Below the pieces are notes generated by a model. The model searched no databases. It was not told the DNA's origin and saw nothing but the letters and a program-made list of their open reading frames with translations. Below are positions 1 through 10,354 of a stretch of 64,000 bases of DNA, one piece after another; the first letter of the stretch is position 1, and every line of letters begins with the position of its first letter. This stretch comes from Mucilaginibacter sp. SMC90 (GTDB lineage Bacteria > Bacteroidota > Bacteroidia > Sphingobacteriales > Sphingobacteriaceae), in assembly GCF_022811725.1 (NCBI RefSeq), contig NZ_CP094527.1, positions 2,418,001 through 2,482,000 of the forward strand. The letters are read 5' to 3'. The translations under genes and the position numbers were made by a program.

Positions 1-951
1 GCCCATTTTGCGATAATCTTCAATTACCCCCAGTGCATAAATGCGGATGCCGGTAATGTTCTTTTTGCCAAATAGCAGTTTAAAAATGCCGGTTGGTAAT
101 AAGCGACCGCGTTTTATAGTTTTGAAAATGTCATTGTAGTTAGGCAGGGCAAGGCCAAATGCTACTATTTTGCCATGCTGTTCGGCCACAATGGCAAAGT
201 CTGGATCAAGTATCAGTTTAAGATCTTTAGCTAAATAATCAAACTCTTCATCGGTAAGCGGAACGAAGCCCGTATTTTTATCCCAAGCCGAGTTATATAC
301 CTCGCGAAGCTTGGCCGCCTCTTCGTTAAACTTTTTAAGGTTGATTTTGCGGATTATAATATCACTGCGTTTCAAACGCTCCTCAAGCGAGTTTAATAAT
401 CGTACCGATTTATCATCGTAAGCCTGTCCGTCCCAATGCCACGCTATCATATCAACATCTTTGGTAAAACCGAAATTTTCTACCAGGTTGGTGTAATAAG
501 CAAAATTATAGGTGTTCATCAAAAATGGCGAACTATCAAAGCCCTCTATCAACAAACCGCAAGGCTCATTGGTTGAAAAATTGGTTGGCCCCAATAACTT
601 ACCGGTAACACCTTTTTCTTTAAGCCATTTAGTAACGGTTTCAAAAAGTATAGTGGATACATTAGTATCATTAATACAGTCAAAAAAACCAAAAAAGCCA
701 TCGTTAACATGGCTGTACTCATTATGGCCGTTGTTAAGGATGGCAGCTATCCGGCCAACTATTTTATCGCCGTTATAAGCCAAAAAAGGCTGTACCGTAT
801 TGTGCTTATGAAAGGGATGTTTGGTTAGCAGGTCCCTTTGGGCAATAAACAATTCGGGAACGTAGTAAGGATCGTCCTTATACAGGTCGTGCGGGAAATC
901 AATAAATGAAGCCAGTTCTTTTTTTGATTTAACCGTTACAATTGTAATCAT
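1..951 (-). CDS. GNAT-family acyltransferase, candidate bacterial ceramide synthase (3' part beyond window)
   Basis: The ATG at 951-949 opens a frame of 317 codons that reaches base 1 without a stop, so the C-terminus is missing. The protein begins MITIVTVKSKKELASFIDFP. Near the edge it reads VAFGLALPNYNDIFK and then IRIYALGVIEDYRKMG, which matches the GNAT acetyl-CoA motif A (R-x-x-G-x-G) just where the window ends. It follows the serine palmitoyltransferase gene on the same strand after a 105-base gap, so co-transcription is likely. Bacterial ceramide synthases are GNAT-like acyltransferases encoded near spt, so N-acylation of the sphingoid base is an attractive inference. The sequence seen here does not prove it. 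An ordinary N-acetyltransferase of unknown substrate is the alternative. Confidence 0.75.
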   Translation of the reverse strand, partial: MITIVTVKSKKELASFIDFPHDLYKDDPYYVPELFIAQRDLLTKHPFHKHNTVQPFLAYNGDKIVGRIAAILNNGHNEYSHVNDGFFGFFDCINDTNVSTILFETVTKWLKEKGVTGKLLGPTNFSTNEPCGLLIEGFDSSPFLMNTYNFAYYTNLVENFGFTKDVDMIAWHWDGQAYDDKSVRLLNSLEERLKRSDIIIRKINLKKFNEEAAKLREVYNSAWDKNTGFVPLTDEEFDYLAKDLKLILDPDFAIVAEQHGKIVAFGLALPNYNDIFKTIKRGRLLPTGIFKLLFGKKNITGIRIYALGVIEDYRKMG

Positions 952-1056
952 GTGTGGTAAATGATTGAATAAAGCAAATAGGCGTGCTTTAAAATAATAA
1001 TGTGCATTTAGCTTGCTTTAATAAAAAAGCAGCTAAATGCACAACAAAATTCTTCA

Positions 1057-2637
<1,581 letters not shown>

Positions 2638-3993
2638 ATGAAGAAAAAACACAAGTACTTTTTAGCACTTCTTGTACTTAATTTAACATTTAGTTTACAC
2701 AGCAATAGTTATGCCCAAACTGCAGCCGATACTATCAACGGCCCGGTTACGCTGAAGCAGGCTATCGACTTTGCCTTGCGCAATCAACCTGCTGTTAAAC
2801 AAGCTTCCATTGATGAGCAGATCAATGAGCGCGATATCAGGATCGGCCTATCGGCCTGGTTGCCGCAGGTAAATGGCTCCGGCCTTTATAATTATTATTA
2901 TAAAGGCAGTCCGCAGGCTGGTGCCTCCGGTGCCAACATTCCAAGCAATGGCGGCGGTATCCGTAACCTTTCAACGTTGGGAGTAACGGCTTCGCAGGTT
3001 TTGTATAACAACGATGTGTTTCTTGCGTCAAGAGCAAAAAAATATTCGCGACAGTATTATAAAGAGAACACACTGAGCAGCCAGATTGATGTGGTAAGCG
3101 ATGTAAGCAAGGCATTTTTTGATGTTTTACTATCGGAAAAGCAGCTTGATATCACTAATGAGGATATCATCAGGTTGCAAAGAAGCCTGAGGGATGCTAA
3201 AAGCAGGTACACCGCAGGCGTGTCTGATCCTACAGATTATAAGCAGGCTACTATATCTTTAAATAACTCATTGGCTACCCGTAAGCAAACCGAAGAGGCT
3301 ATTAAAAGTAAAACCGCTTTATTAAAGCAAATTATGGGCGTAGGTGCAGCCACCCCGATAAACCTTTCTTATGATTCAACCCGGTATGAGCAGGAAGCCA
3401 GTATCGATACCTTACAGCCACTTAGTGTAAATAACCGGATCGAATATCGTTTGCTTGAGACAACCAAAGCACTCAATAACCTTAACGTTAATTACTACCG
3501 TTTTGGTTTTTTGCCTTCATTATCGGCAGTAGGCAGTTATCAGCATGCCTACTTCAGTCATGATCTGAGTGATCTTTATAATAGTTCATTCCCTACCGGT
3601 TACGTTGGCTTAACACTTGCTGTGCCGATTTTTCAGGGAACTAAACGCCTGCAAAACCTTGCCAAGGCAAGGCTTCAGGTTGAACGTACCGATTTGGATC
3701 TGATCAATACTAAAAATAGTATTTATACCGAATATACCCAGGCATTAGCGGCTTATAAAAGTAATTACACCAGCTACCAGCTCATTCGCGAAAACGTAAA
3801 CCTTGCAAAAGATGTATATAAGGTGGTAAGCCTGCAGTACCGGGAAGGGGTAAAAACCTACCTTGATGTAATTGTATCACAAGCTGATTTGCGCACGGCC
3901 GAATTGAGTTACTACAATGCTTTGTTCAATTTGCTAAGCAGTAAAATTGATTTGCAGAGGGCACTGGGGATCCTGCCCGTTCAGCAACCATAA
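2638..3993 (+). CDS. TolC-family outer-membrane efflux protein
   Basis: This is the outer-membrane channel of a tripartite RND pump. A TTG-initiated extension from 2608 is possible. The ATG at 2638 is preferred because it starts directly with a signal peptide (MKKKHKYFLALLVLNL, cleavage near SYAQT). The mature part shows the TolC pattern of two repeated long helical hairpins with short beta-barrel stretches: VTLKQAIDFALRNQPAV near the N-terminus, FLPSLSAVGSYQH mid-protein, then YREGVKTYLDVIVSQADL near the C-terminus. At 451 aa it has normal length. It is the first gene of an operon with the adaptor 54 bases and the pump a further 72 bases downstream. Confidence 0.9.
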   Translation: MKKKHKYFLALLVLNLTFSLHSNSYAQTAADTINGPVTLKQAIDFALRNQPAVKQASIDEQINERDIRIGLSAWLPQVNGSGLYNYYYKGSPQAGASGANIPSNGGGIRNLSTLGVTASQVLYNNDVFLASRAKKYSRQYYKENTLSSQIDVVSDVSKAFFDVLLSEKQLDITNEDIIRLQRSLRDAKSRYTAGVSDPTDYKQATISLNNSLATRKQTEEAIKSKTALLKQIMGVGAATPINLSYDSTRYEQEASIDTLQPLSVNNRIEYRLLETTKALNNLNVNYYRFGFLPSLSAVGSYQHAYFSHDLSDLYNSSFPTGYVGLTLAVPIFQGTKRLQNLAKARLQVERTDLDLINTKNSIYTEYTQALAAYKSNYTSYQLIRENVNLAKDVYKVVSLQYREGVKTYLDVIVSQADLRTAELSYYNALFNLLSSKIDLQRALGILPVQQP

Positions 3994-4047
3994 ACACACC
4001 ATCATACAAACAAAAAACTACAGCAACAAACGAACAACCTATTCTAC

Positions 4048-5223
4048 ATGAAACATACATATATATATTGGTTAGCCCCTGCAGCACTTTTAACATGGGC
4101 ATCATGCGGTAAACCTCAAAAAGGCGGGCCGGCCGCCATGCCTCCAACCCCGGTGTACCTTGCCGACGCTAAAACGGCCGAAGCAGTTTACTATGATAAA
4201 TACCAGGGTATTGTGGTTTCGGTAAACACAGTTGAACTGCGCAGCCAGGTACCGGGTTTTGTTACCGGCATATTTTTTAAAGAGGGCGATGTTGTGCAGA
4301 AAGGCAAAGTACTATACGAAATAGATAAACGTAAATATCAGGCGGCTTACGATCAGGCTAAAGCAAATGTATTAAGCGCCGAAGCTAACCTGGTTAAAGC
4401 GCAAAAAGATATTGACAGGTATAACATGCTGCTGAAAAGTGACGCTATTGCCCGCCAAACTGTTGATCAGGCCCAGGCAGCTTTTGAAACCAATAAAAGC
4501 CAGGTTGCAGTAGCGAAAGCCGCACTTGAGTCGGCCCGGACGGATTTATCCTATGCCACCATTACTGCTCCATTTGCAGGGCGTATAGGTATTTCGCAGG
4601 TGAGGTTAGGAACACAGGTAGTAGCTGGTACTACTTTGATGAACACTATATCTGCCGAGCACCCGATCGGTGTTGACGTAGTGATCAACGAACAGGACAT
4701 CAACCGTTTTTATGGTCTGCAAAAATCAAGCACCGACAGCACCTTTAAACTGGTATTGCCCGATGGCAGCAAATACAGCAAAGCGGGTAAAGTATTAGCG
4801 ATTGACCGTGGTGTAAATAACCAGACCGGTAGTATCAAGGTGCGGATCCAGTTCCCGAACGAGGATGATGTGCTTAAGGACGGTATGAGCTGTGTTTTGC
4901 AGGTGCTTAACAGCCAATCAGGGCAGCGTGTACAGATTCCGTATAAAGCAGTGACCGAGCAAATGGGCGAATTTTTTGTGTTTGCTACAAGAGATACTGT
5001 TGTGAAAGATACCGCAGCAGATAAAACGGTTAAAGACAGGCGCGATACCATTGCAAAACAGGTGAAAGTGAAATTAGGGCCGCGTATTAATGAAGATGTG
5101 GTGGTAATGGATGGTATAAAACAAGGCGACAAAGTGATTACCGATGGTTTCCAGCGTTTACGCGATGGGGGCAGGGTAACTACCGGTTCGGCAGCGCCGG
5201 CAGGAGCAGCACCTAAAAAATAA
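4048..5223 (+). CDS. RND efflux periplasmic adaptor (membrane fusion lipoprotein)
   Basis: This is an AcrA/MexA-type adaptor joining the inner-membrane pump to the outer channel. It has a lipoprotein signal ending in TWASC-GK, so it is probably anchored by a lipidated Cys. After that come a lipoyl half-motif (ELRSQVPGFVTGIFFKEGD), a coiled-coil hairpin of roughly residues 95-165 rich in Ala, Lys and Gln, the second lipoyl half (TITAPFAGRIGISQVRLG) and a beta-barrel/membrane-proximal end. The length of 391 aa is normal. The Pro/Ala/Gly-rich tail is low complexity. It is cotranscribed with the flanking tolC-like and pump genes. Confidence 0.93.
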   Translation: MKHTYIYWLAPAALLTWASCGKPQKGGPAAMPPTPVYLADAKTAEAVYYDKYQGIVVSVNTVELRSQVPGFVTGIFFKEGDVVQKGKVLYEIDKRKYQAAYDQAKANVLSAEANLVKAQKDIDRYNMLLKSDAIARQTVDQAQAAFETNKSQVAVAKAALESARTDLSYATITAPFAGRIGISQVRLGTQVVAGTTLMNTISAEHPIGVDVVINEQDINRFYGLQKSSTDSTFKLVLPDGSKYSKAGKVLAIDRGVNNQTGSIKVRIQFPNEDDVLKDGMSCVLQVLNSQSGQRVQIPYKAVTEQMGEFFVFATRDTVVKDTAADKTVKDRRDTIAKQVKVKLGPRINEDVVVMDGIKQGDKVITDGFQRLRDGGRVTTGSAAPAGAAPKK

Positions 5224-5295
5224 TTTTATAGCAGAAGAATAAACTTAAGCTAAACAAGGGGCACATCTACCCTGGAAACTTAATATAGAGAAAGA

Positions 5296-8200
5296 ATGAT
5301 CGCAGATACTTTTATAAAACGACCGGTTACCGCCATTGTAATATCATTAGTGATATTAATAGTGGGTATCCTGTCAATAACCAGCCTGCCCATAGGCCAG
5401 TACCCTGACATTACACCGCCTACTGTATCTGTAACCGGTACTTATACCGGTGCCGATGCGCTCACGGTTGAGCAAACTGTTGCTACCCCTGTTGAGGTGC
5501 AGGTAAACGGTGTGCCTGGCATGACCTACCTGCAAAGTAACAGCAGCAGTAACGGCCAAATGAGCATGACCGTTAACTTTGACGTTGGTACCGATATCAA
5601 TATTGCCGCCCTTGACGTGCAAAACCGTGTTGGTATTGCGTTACCAACCTTACCGCAGGAGGTTCAGCGTTTGGGTATGGTGGTACGTAAGCGTAACCCA
5701 AGTATTTTGATGCTGGTTGCCATGTACAGCCCTAAAGGCACACACGATGTTACTTTTAACGATAACTATACCAACGTATTTATAAAGGACGCAATTTTAC
5801 GTACCAAAGGTGTGGGTGACGTTGTTACACGTGCCGACGATTTTAGTATGCGTATCTGGCTTAATCCTGATAAGCTTGCAGCCTTTGGTATGACCGCTGC
5901 CGATGTAACTAATGCCCTGCAGGAGCAAAACGCGCAGGTTGCCGCCGGTACTGTGGGTTCTACACCGCAACTAAAGGGACAAACGTTTGAATACTCGGTA
6001 ATTGTGAAAGGCCGTTTAGAGAAGCCGGAAGAGTTTGGTAATGTGGTGGTCAGGACGCAGCCCAATAACGGAGGCATTGTACACCTTAAAGATGTTGCCC
6101 GGATTGATCTGGGTAAATTCAACTATTCTGGTAACTCGTTTGTTGATGGTAAAAGGGCCTCTTACCTGTTAGTTTATCAGGCCCCTAACAGTAACTCCCT
6201 TGAAACTGCCGATAACGTATACGCTACTATGGAAGAGCTTAAAAAAAGCTTTCCTAAGGATATTGATTACGTAGTACCTTTTGAGGCGGTGACCGTTGTA
6301 AAGGTATCTGTTGACGAAGTGGTTGAAACCCTGTTGATTGCTCTTGGGCTGGTGATTGTTGTGGTGTTCCTGTTTTTACAAAGCTGGCGTACTACACTCA
6401 TCCCGGTACTGGCAATCCCTGTATCCATTATAGGTACGTTTATCTTTTTTATCCCGCTCAATTTTACCATTAATACGCTAACGCTATTCGGTTTCGTACT
6501 GGCTATCGGTATTGTGGTGGATGATGCTATTGTGGTGGTAGAGGCTGTACAGCATTATATGGACGAAGAGGGCATGACGCCGAAGGAAGCCACCCAGCAC
6601 GCCATGGCCGATATCTCCGCGCCGGTAATAGCTATAGCATTGATCCTGGCAGCGGTATTTGTGCCGGTAGGTTTTGTGCCGGGTATAGTAGGCCGCTTAT
6701 ATCAGCAGTTTGCCATCACCATTGCTATATCGGTTTTGATTTCGGCGTTTGTGGCGCTGTCATTAACACCTGCTTTGTGTACGCTGATATTGCGCCCGCA
6801 AAAAATTGACGAAAACTCGCGCGGTTTAAATAAATTCTTCTTTAAATTCAATACCTGGTTTACCCGTGTAACTGGTAAATACCGCAATACGGTTGATAAA
6901 AGTATTAAGAATTCAAAGTACGTGATCATTGTGCTGGTATGTATCATTATCGGAACAATATTGTTATTCAGAAGCAAACCATCGGGCTTTATTCCGTTGG
7001 AAGATGACGGTCGCGTATACATCACTTTCGATTTGCCTGAAGCATCATCAACCGGCAGAACGGTAGATGTACTGGGCCGGATGATGAAAACCCTTGACAG
7101 CGTACCCGAAATTGCGCATTACGCAGCGTTAGGTGGTTTGAACGCTATCAGTTTTGCAAGTAAATCAAACAGTGCCACCATATTTGTTCAGCTTAAACCG
7201 TGGGACGAGCGTAAAGAAAAATCGCAACAGATAGTAGCCTTAGTTGGCCGTTTAAACCAGAAACTGGCCAAATATAAAGAGGCTAACGTGGTTGTGATCC
7301 AACCGCCTGCAATTCCGGGTTTGGGTAGTACAGGTGGTTTCTCGTTCATATTAGAAGAAAAACAAGCCGGTGGGGATATTAAGGTATTTGAGAAAACTTT
7401 GAAGAGTTTCCTTGGTGCAATCAATCAGCGTAAGGAAATAGCAAGGGCATTCTCGTTCTTTACCGCCAGTACACCTGCCTACCAGTTAACCATAGACAGG
7501 GAGAAATCCAAAAAGCTGGGCGTAGCGATATCCGATGTGAATAATGCACTGCAAACTTATTTGGGTAGTACCTACATTAATGACTTTACCATTTACGGCC
7601 GTAACTTTAGGGTAGTTGCGCAGGCAGATACCAGTTACCGTACCAATGTGCAAAACATCGGGCAGTACTTTGTTCGTAATTCTGCCGGTGCAATGGTGCC
7701 GTTAAGTACGCTTACATCATATAAGGTAATTGAAAACTCACCGTTGATATCGCATTATAATCTTTTCCGTTCGGCTGAGATTAACGGTAGTACCAAGCCG
7801 GGTTATAGTAGCGGTGATGCCATCACCGCACTGAAAGAAACGGCAGCCAAGGTACTGCCGCAAGGCTATGGCTATGAGTTTTCAGGTTTGAGCCGTGAGG
7901 AGTTATTATCGGGCTCTAAAACGGTTTATATCTTTGCATTGTCAATCGGGTTCGTGTTCCTATTTCTTGCAGCGTTGTATGAAAGCTGGTCGGTACCTTT
8001 CTCCGTGTTGTTATCGGTGCCATTAGGAGCATTTGGAGCTATTTTGTTCCTTACGTTCTGGCCAGATCTTACCAATAACGTTTATGCGCAAATTGGTTTG
8101 ATAACGCTGATAGGTTTGGCGGCTAAAAATGCCATCTTGATTGTTGAGTTTGCCAAGGAACGTGTAGATGCAGGTATGGAACTGGAGAAGGCGACGCTTG

Positions 8201-8472
8201 AGGCTGTGCGGCTCCGTTTAAGACCGATCATTATGACATCCATGGCCTTTATATTAGGCGTTGTTCCGTTGATGATTGCATCAGGCGCAGGTGCCGAAGC
8301 ACGTAAAACCATAGGCTGGACAGTGTTTGGCGGGATGCTTACTGCTACATCGTTAGCTATATTTATAGTACCGGTTTTATTTTACCTGATCACTAAAATG
8401 GCTTATGGTAAAGAGAAACTGGCTGAGCTTGAAAAAAATTATGATCCTAAAAAACACGGGCCAGCGGCTTAA
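5296..8472 (+). CDS. RND multidrug efflux permease (HAE1 family)
   Basis: This proton-driven inner-membrane pump of the AcrB/MexB type has full length (1058 aa). The N-terminus MIADTFIKRPVTAIVISLVI is typical of the first membrane helix. TM4 carries the paired proton-relay aspartates in GIVVDDAIVVVEA (Asp409 and Asp410, equivalent to AcrB D407/D408). The second half repeats the architecture, with AALYESWSVPFSVLL and GLAAKNAILIVEFA. It is the last gene of the operon and is followed by a strong terminator. The substrate cannot be read from the sequence. No dedicated regulator lies beside the operon. Confidence 0.96.
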   Translation: MIADTFIKRPVTAIVISLVILIVGILSITSLPIGQYPDITPPTVSVTGTYTGADALTVEQTVATPVEVQVNGVPGMTYLQSNSSSNGQMSMTVNFDVGTDINIAALDVQNRVGIALPTLPQEVQRLGMVVRKRNPSILMLVAMYSPKGTHDVTFNDNYTNVFIKDAILRTKGVGDVVTRADDFSMRIWLNPDKLAAFGMTAADVTNALQEQNAQVAAGTVGSTPQLKGQTFEYSVIVKGRLEKPEEFGNVVVRTQPNNGGIVHLKDVARIDLGKFNYSGNSFVDGKRASYLLVYQAPNSNSLETADNVYATMEELKKSFPKDIDYVVPFEAVTVVKVSVDEVVETLLIALGLVIVVVFLFLQSWRTTLIPVLAIPVSIIGTFIFFIPLNFTINTLTLFGFVLAIGIVVDDAIVVVEAVQHYMDEEGMTPKEATQHAMADISAPVIAIALILAAVFVPVGFVPGIVGRLYQQFAITIAISVLISAFVALSLTPALCTLILRPQKIDENSRGLNKFFFKFNTWFTRVTGKYRNTVDKSIKNSKYVIIVLVCIIIGTILLFRSKPSGFIPLEDDGRVYITFDLPEASSTGRTVDVLGRMMKTLDSVPEIAHYAALGGLNAISFASKSNSATIFVQLKPWDERKEKSQQIVALVGRLNQKLAKYKEANVVVIQPPAIPGLGSTGGFSFILEEKQAGGDIKVFEKTLKSFLGAINQRKEIARAFSFFTASTPAYQLTIDREKSKKLGVAISDVNNALQTYLGSTYINDFTIYGRNFRVVAQADTSYRTNVQNIGQYFVRNSAGAMVPLSTLTSYKVIENSPLISHYNLFRSAEINGSTKPGYSSGDAITALKETAAKVLPQGYGYEFSGLSREELLSGSKTVYIFALSIGFVFLFLAALYESWSVPFSVLLSVPLGAFGAILFLTFWPDLTNNVYAQIGLITLIGLAAKNAILIVEFAKERVDAGMELEKATLEAVRLRLRPIIMTSMAFILGVVPLMIASGAGAEARKTIGWTVFGGMLTATSLAIFIVPVLFYLITKMAYGKEKLAELEKNYDPKKHGPAA

Positions 8473-8493
8473 ATAGTATTGTTTGAATTTTGT

Positions 8494-8523
8494 AAAAAGA
8501 GAGGCTTTGGCCTCTCTTTTTTT
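8494..8523 (+). terminator. rho-independent terminator of the RND operon
   Basis: AAAAAGAGAGGC pairs with GCCTCTCTTTTT around a TTTG loop and runs into a T tract, 21 bases after the pump stop codon. Confidence 0.9.
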
Positions 8524-8876
8524 GTTTTACAGCTGCTTTGGTATGCGCTTCATATCGGGTAAAAATGACTTCTGCCGTTTCCAGATTTCATGTTTGTATA
8601 CACTTTTGCCTTGTATGCAGGGCAGTTCACAACCGGATTTTTACTTTGACAGATAGCTGTTTTTGACGCAGGAATACCTGCTATACAGCCCGGAAATGAT
8701 GCTGATTTTCAGTTATTAAAGTTGCGATAGTTGGATAAATTGCGGTTGTTGTTATGGTTAATTAAATGTTGACAAAGGTAAATTTGGCCAACATGGCAAA
8801 GTATTTGTTAAGATGGGGTTAATACAATGAAAAATTAACATAATACATTGTAGACTTTGACTAAAAAAACACAACT
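8524..8876. other. non-coding gap upstream of the barrel pair
   Basis: No ORF or RNA gene was recognised in these 353 bases. A string matching the Bacteroidota -7 element, TAAATTTG, sits at 8779-8786, but no TTTG element lies at the usual 17-23 base spacing. It is therefore only a weak promoter candidate for the barrel gene starting at 8877. Confidence 0.4.
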
Positions 8877-9449
8877 ATGAAAACAATGACTAAACTGATA
8901 GCTTCGGCATTTACTGCAGCAGCTATTTTTATCGGAACAAATGTAAAAGCTCAAACTACACCTGCCAATGCGTTACGTTTTGGAATTGGTTTAGAAGCAG
9001 GTATTCCCACTGGCAATGCACATGACATTTCAAATTTTGAATTAGGCGGTACTGCACGTTTGCAATACGGTGTAAATAACAATGTAGCCCTTACATTGAC
9101 TTCTGGTTATTACAACTTTTTTGGTAAGACCTATAGTTCAAGTTTTTCTGATGCAACATCAACAACCACTGTAACTGTTAAAGGCAGATCATTAGGTATG
9201 ATCCCTGTAAAAGCCGGTATCAAAGCGTTTGTTGGTGATGGATTTTATTTTTCAGGTGAGGCAGGTGCCGGATTTGAAGTTCACCCACCGGTAGCAGGGG
9301 GGGAGAAAGACACTAAACTTATCCTTTCTCCGGGTTTAGGTTACGCAACAAAATCATGGGATGTGGGCGTGCGTTACGAAAATTTCTCAGGGCAAGGCAA
9401 TAGCTACGGTTTAGTGGGTTTACGCTTGGCTTATGGTTTTGGTTTATAA
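8877..9449 (+). CDS. small outer-membrane beta-barrel protein, copy 1
   Basis: This is a secreted protein of 190 aa with a signal peptide (cleavage near NVKAQT) and an alternating hydrophobic/polar pattern of short beta strands. It ends GLVGLRLAYGFGL, an aromatic/hydrophobic C-terminus typical of outer-membrane barrels. It shares long blocks with the next gene, for example NAHDISNFELGGTARLQYG and ALTLTSGYYN. The fold suggests an 8-stranded OmpX/OmpW-like barrel of unknown function. It has its own terminator, so it is probably monocistronic. Confidence 0.8.
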   Translation: MKTMTKLIASAFTAAAIFIGTNVKAQTTPANALRFGIGLEAGIPTGNAHDISNFELGGTARLQYGVNNNVALTLTSGYYNFFGKTYSSSFSDATSTTTVTVKGRSLGMIPVKAGIKAFVGDGFYFSGEAGAGFEVHPPVAGGEKDTKLILSPGLGYATKSWDVGVRYENFSGQGNSYGLVGLRLAYGFGL

Positions 9450-9471
9450 ACCAAGCCATAAAAACTGTTAC

Positions 9472-9514
9472 AAAAGCCGTCTGTTATGTATAACAGGCGG
9501 CTTTTATTTTTTTA
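9472..9514 (+). terminator. rho-independent terminator after barrel copy 1
   Basis: A 15-bp stem (9472-9486 with 9491-9505, one G-U pair) encloses a TGTA loop and is followed by a T-rich run. Confidence 0.9.
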
Positions 9515-9567
9515 TACATTTGCTGCCTTGTTAATAAAAAGTTAACAAGAGTTTAAATTACAGCTAT

Positions 9568-10143
9568 ATGAAAAGTACAATTACAAAAGTTATTGCTGGT
9601 GTATCAGTTGCACTGGCTTTATTTACTGCCAAAAATGTTAAAGCTCAAACCACCCCTGCTGATAAATGGCGTTTAGGTATAGGCCTTGAAGTAGGCAGGC
9701 CAATTGGAAACGCGCATGACATATCCAACTTTGAATTAGGAGGTACCGCAAGGTTGCAATATGGTTTAAGCATTAAAACTGCCTTAACGCTTACTTCGGG
9801 TTATTATAATTTATTTGGGAAATCATATTCTGAGCGTTTTGTAACACCTAATGGAGTTATAGAAACTACGGTTAATGGGAAAGATCTGGGTATTATTCCT
9901 GTAAAGCTGGGTATTAAGTCGTTCCTTGCACACAGGTTATATTTTGGTGCCGAAGCCGGTGCAGGTTTTGAGACAACTTCTCTTTATCCCGACGGTAGCA
10001 AAGACACTAAGCTGATCCTTTCTCCAACTATTGGTTATGCCACTAAAGTGATTGATTTAGGCTTACGTTATGAAGGTTTCTTTGGCCAGGGCAACAGCTA
10101 TGGTTTAATTGGCTTACGCATAGCTTACGGGTTTGGGTTGTAA
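9568..10143 (+). CDS. small outer-membrane beta-barrel protein, copy 2
   Basis: This is a paralogue (191 aa) of the gene at 8877 with the same signal peptide layout (NVKAQTTPAD), the same central strands and the same ending GLIGLRIAYGFGL. Differences cluster in what would be loops: SERFVTPNGVIETTVNG replaces SSSFSDATSTTT, and TTSLYPDGSKDTK replaces HPPVAGGEKDTK. That pattern fits a tandem duplication whose surface loops have diverged. The function is unknown. Confidence 0.8.
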   Translation: MKSTITKVIAGVSVALALFTAKNVKAQTTPADKWRLGIGLEVGRPIGNAHDISNFELGGTARLQYGLSIKTALTLTSGYYNLFGKSYSERFVTPNGVIETTVNGKDLGIIPVKLGIKSFLAHRLYFGAEAGAGFETTSLYPDGSKDTKLILSPTIGYATKVIDLGLRYEGFFGQGNSYGLIGLRIAYGFGL

Positions 10144-10205
10144 AATAAACTGAACCATGATTTTAGGATTTCGGGATTGGCCGATTTTCAGAAAGTAGTT
10201 ACAAT

Positions 10206-10240
10206 AAAAAAGACCTTGCCACTGGCAAGGTCTTTTTTAT
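10206..10240. terminator. bidirectional terminator between barrel copy 2 and the aminotransferase
   Basis: AAAAAAGACCTTGCC (10206-10220) pairs perfectly with GGCAAGGTCTTTTTT (10224-10238) around a 3-base loop. It has A and T tracts on both sides and sits between convergent genes. Confidence 0.9.
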
Positions 10241-10242
10241 TG

Positions 10243-10343
10243 CTGAACCAGGATTTGGGTAGATTTACTGGATTTATAGGATTTGACCGGTGTAACCTGA
10301 TAGGCATCCGGAGCGTCCCCTAATCCTAAAAATCCCGGTTCAG
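10243..10343. repeat. imperfect inverted-repeat element, gaaccaGGATTT type
   Basis: Arms CTGAACCAGGATTT (10243-10256) and AAATCCCGGTTCAG (10330-10343) pair with one mismatch. Inner AGGATTT and AATCCT words pair further. A related half-copy (CTGAACCATGATTTTAGGATT) lies at 10150-10170. It resembles a small mobile or structural extragenic palindrome. Confidence 0.6.
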
Positions 10344-10354
10344 ACAAAATCCTA

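Noticed and set aside
5374..8312. Several minus-strand ORFs of 67-118 codons within the RND pump gene
   Set aside because: They lie inside a clearly coding long frame and show no family features.
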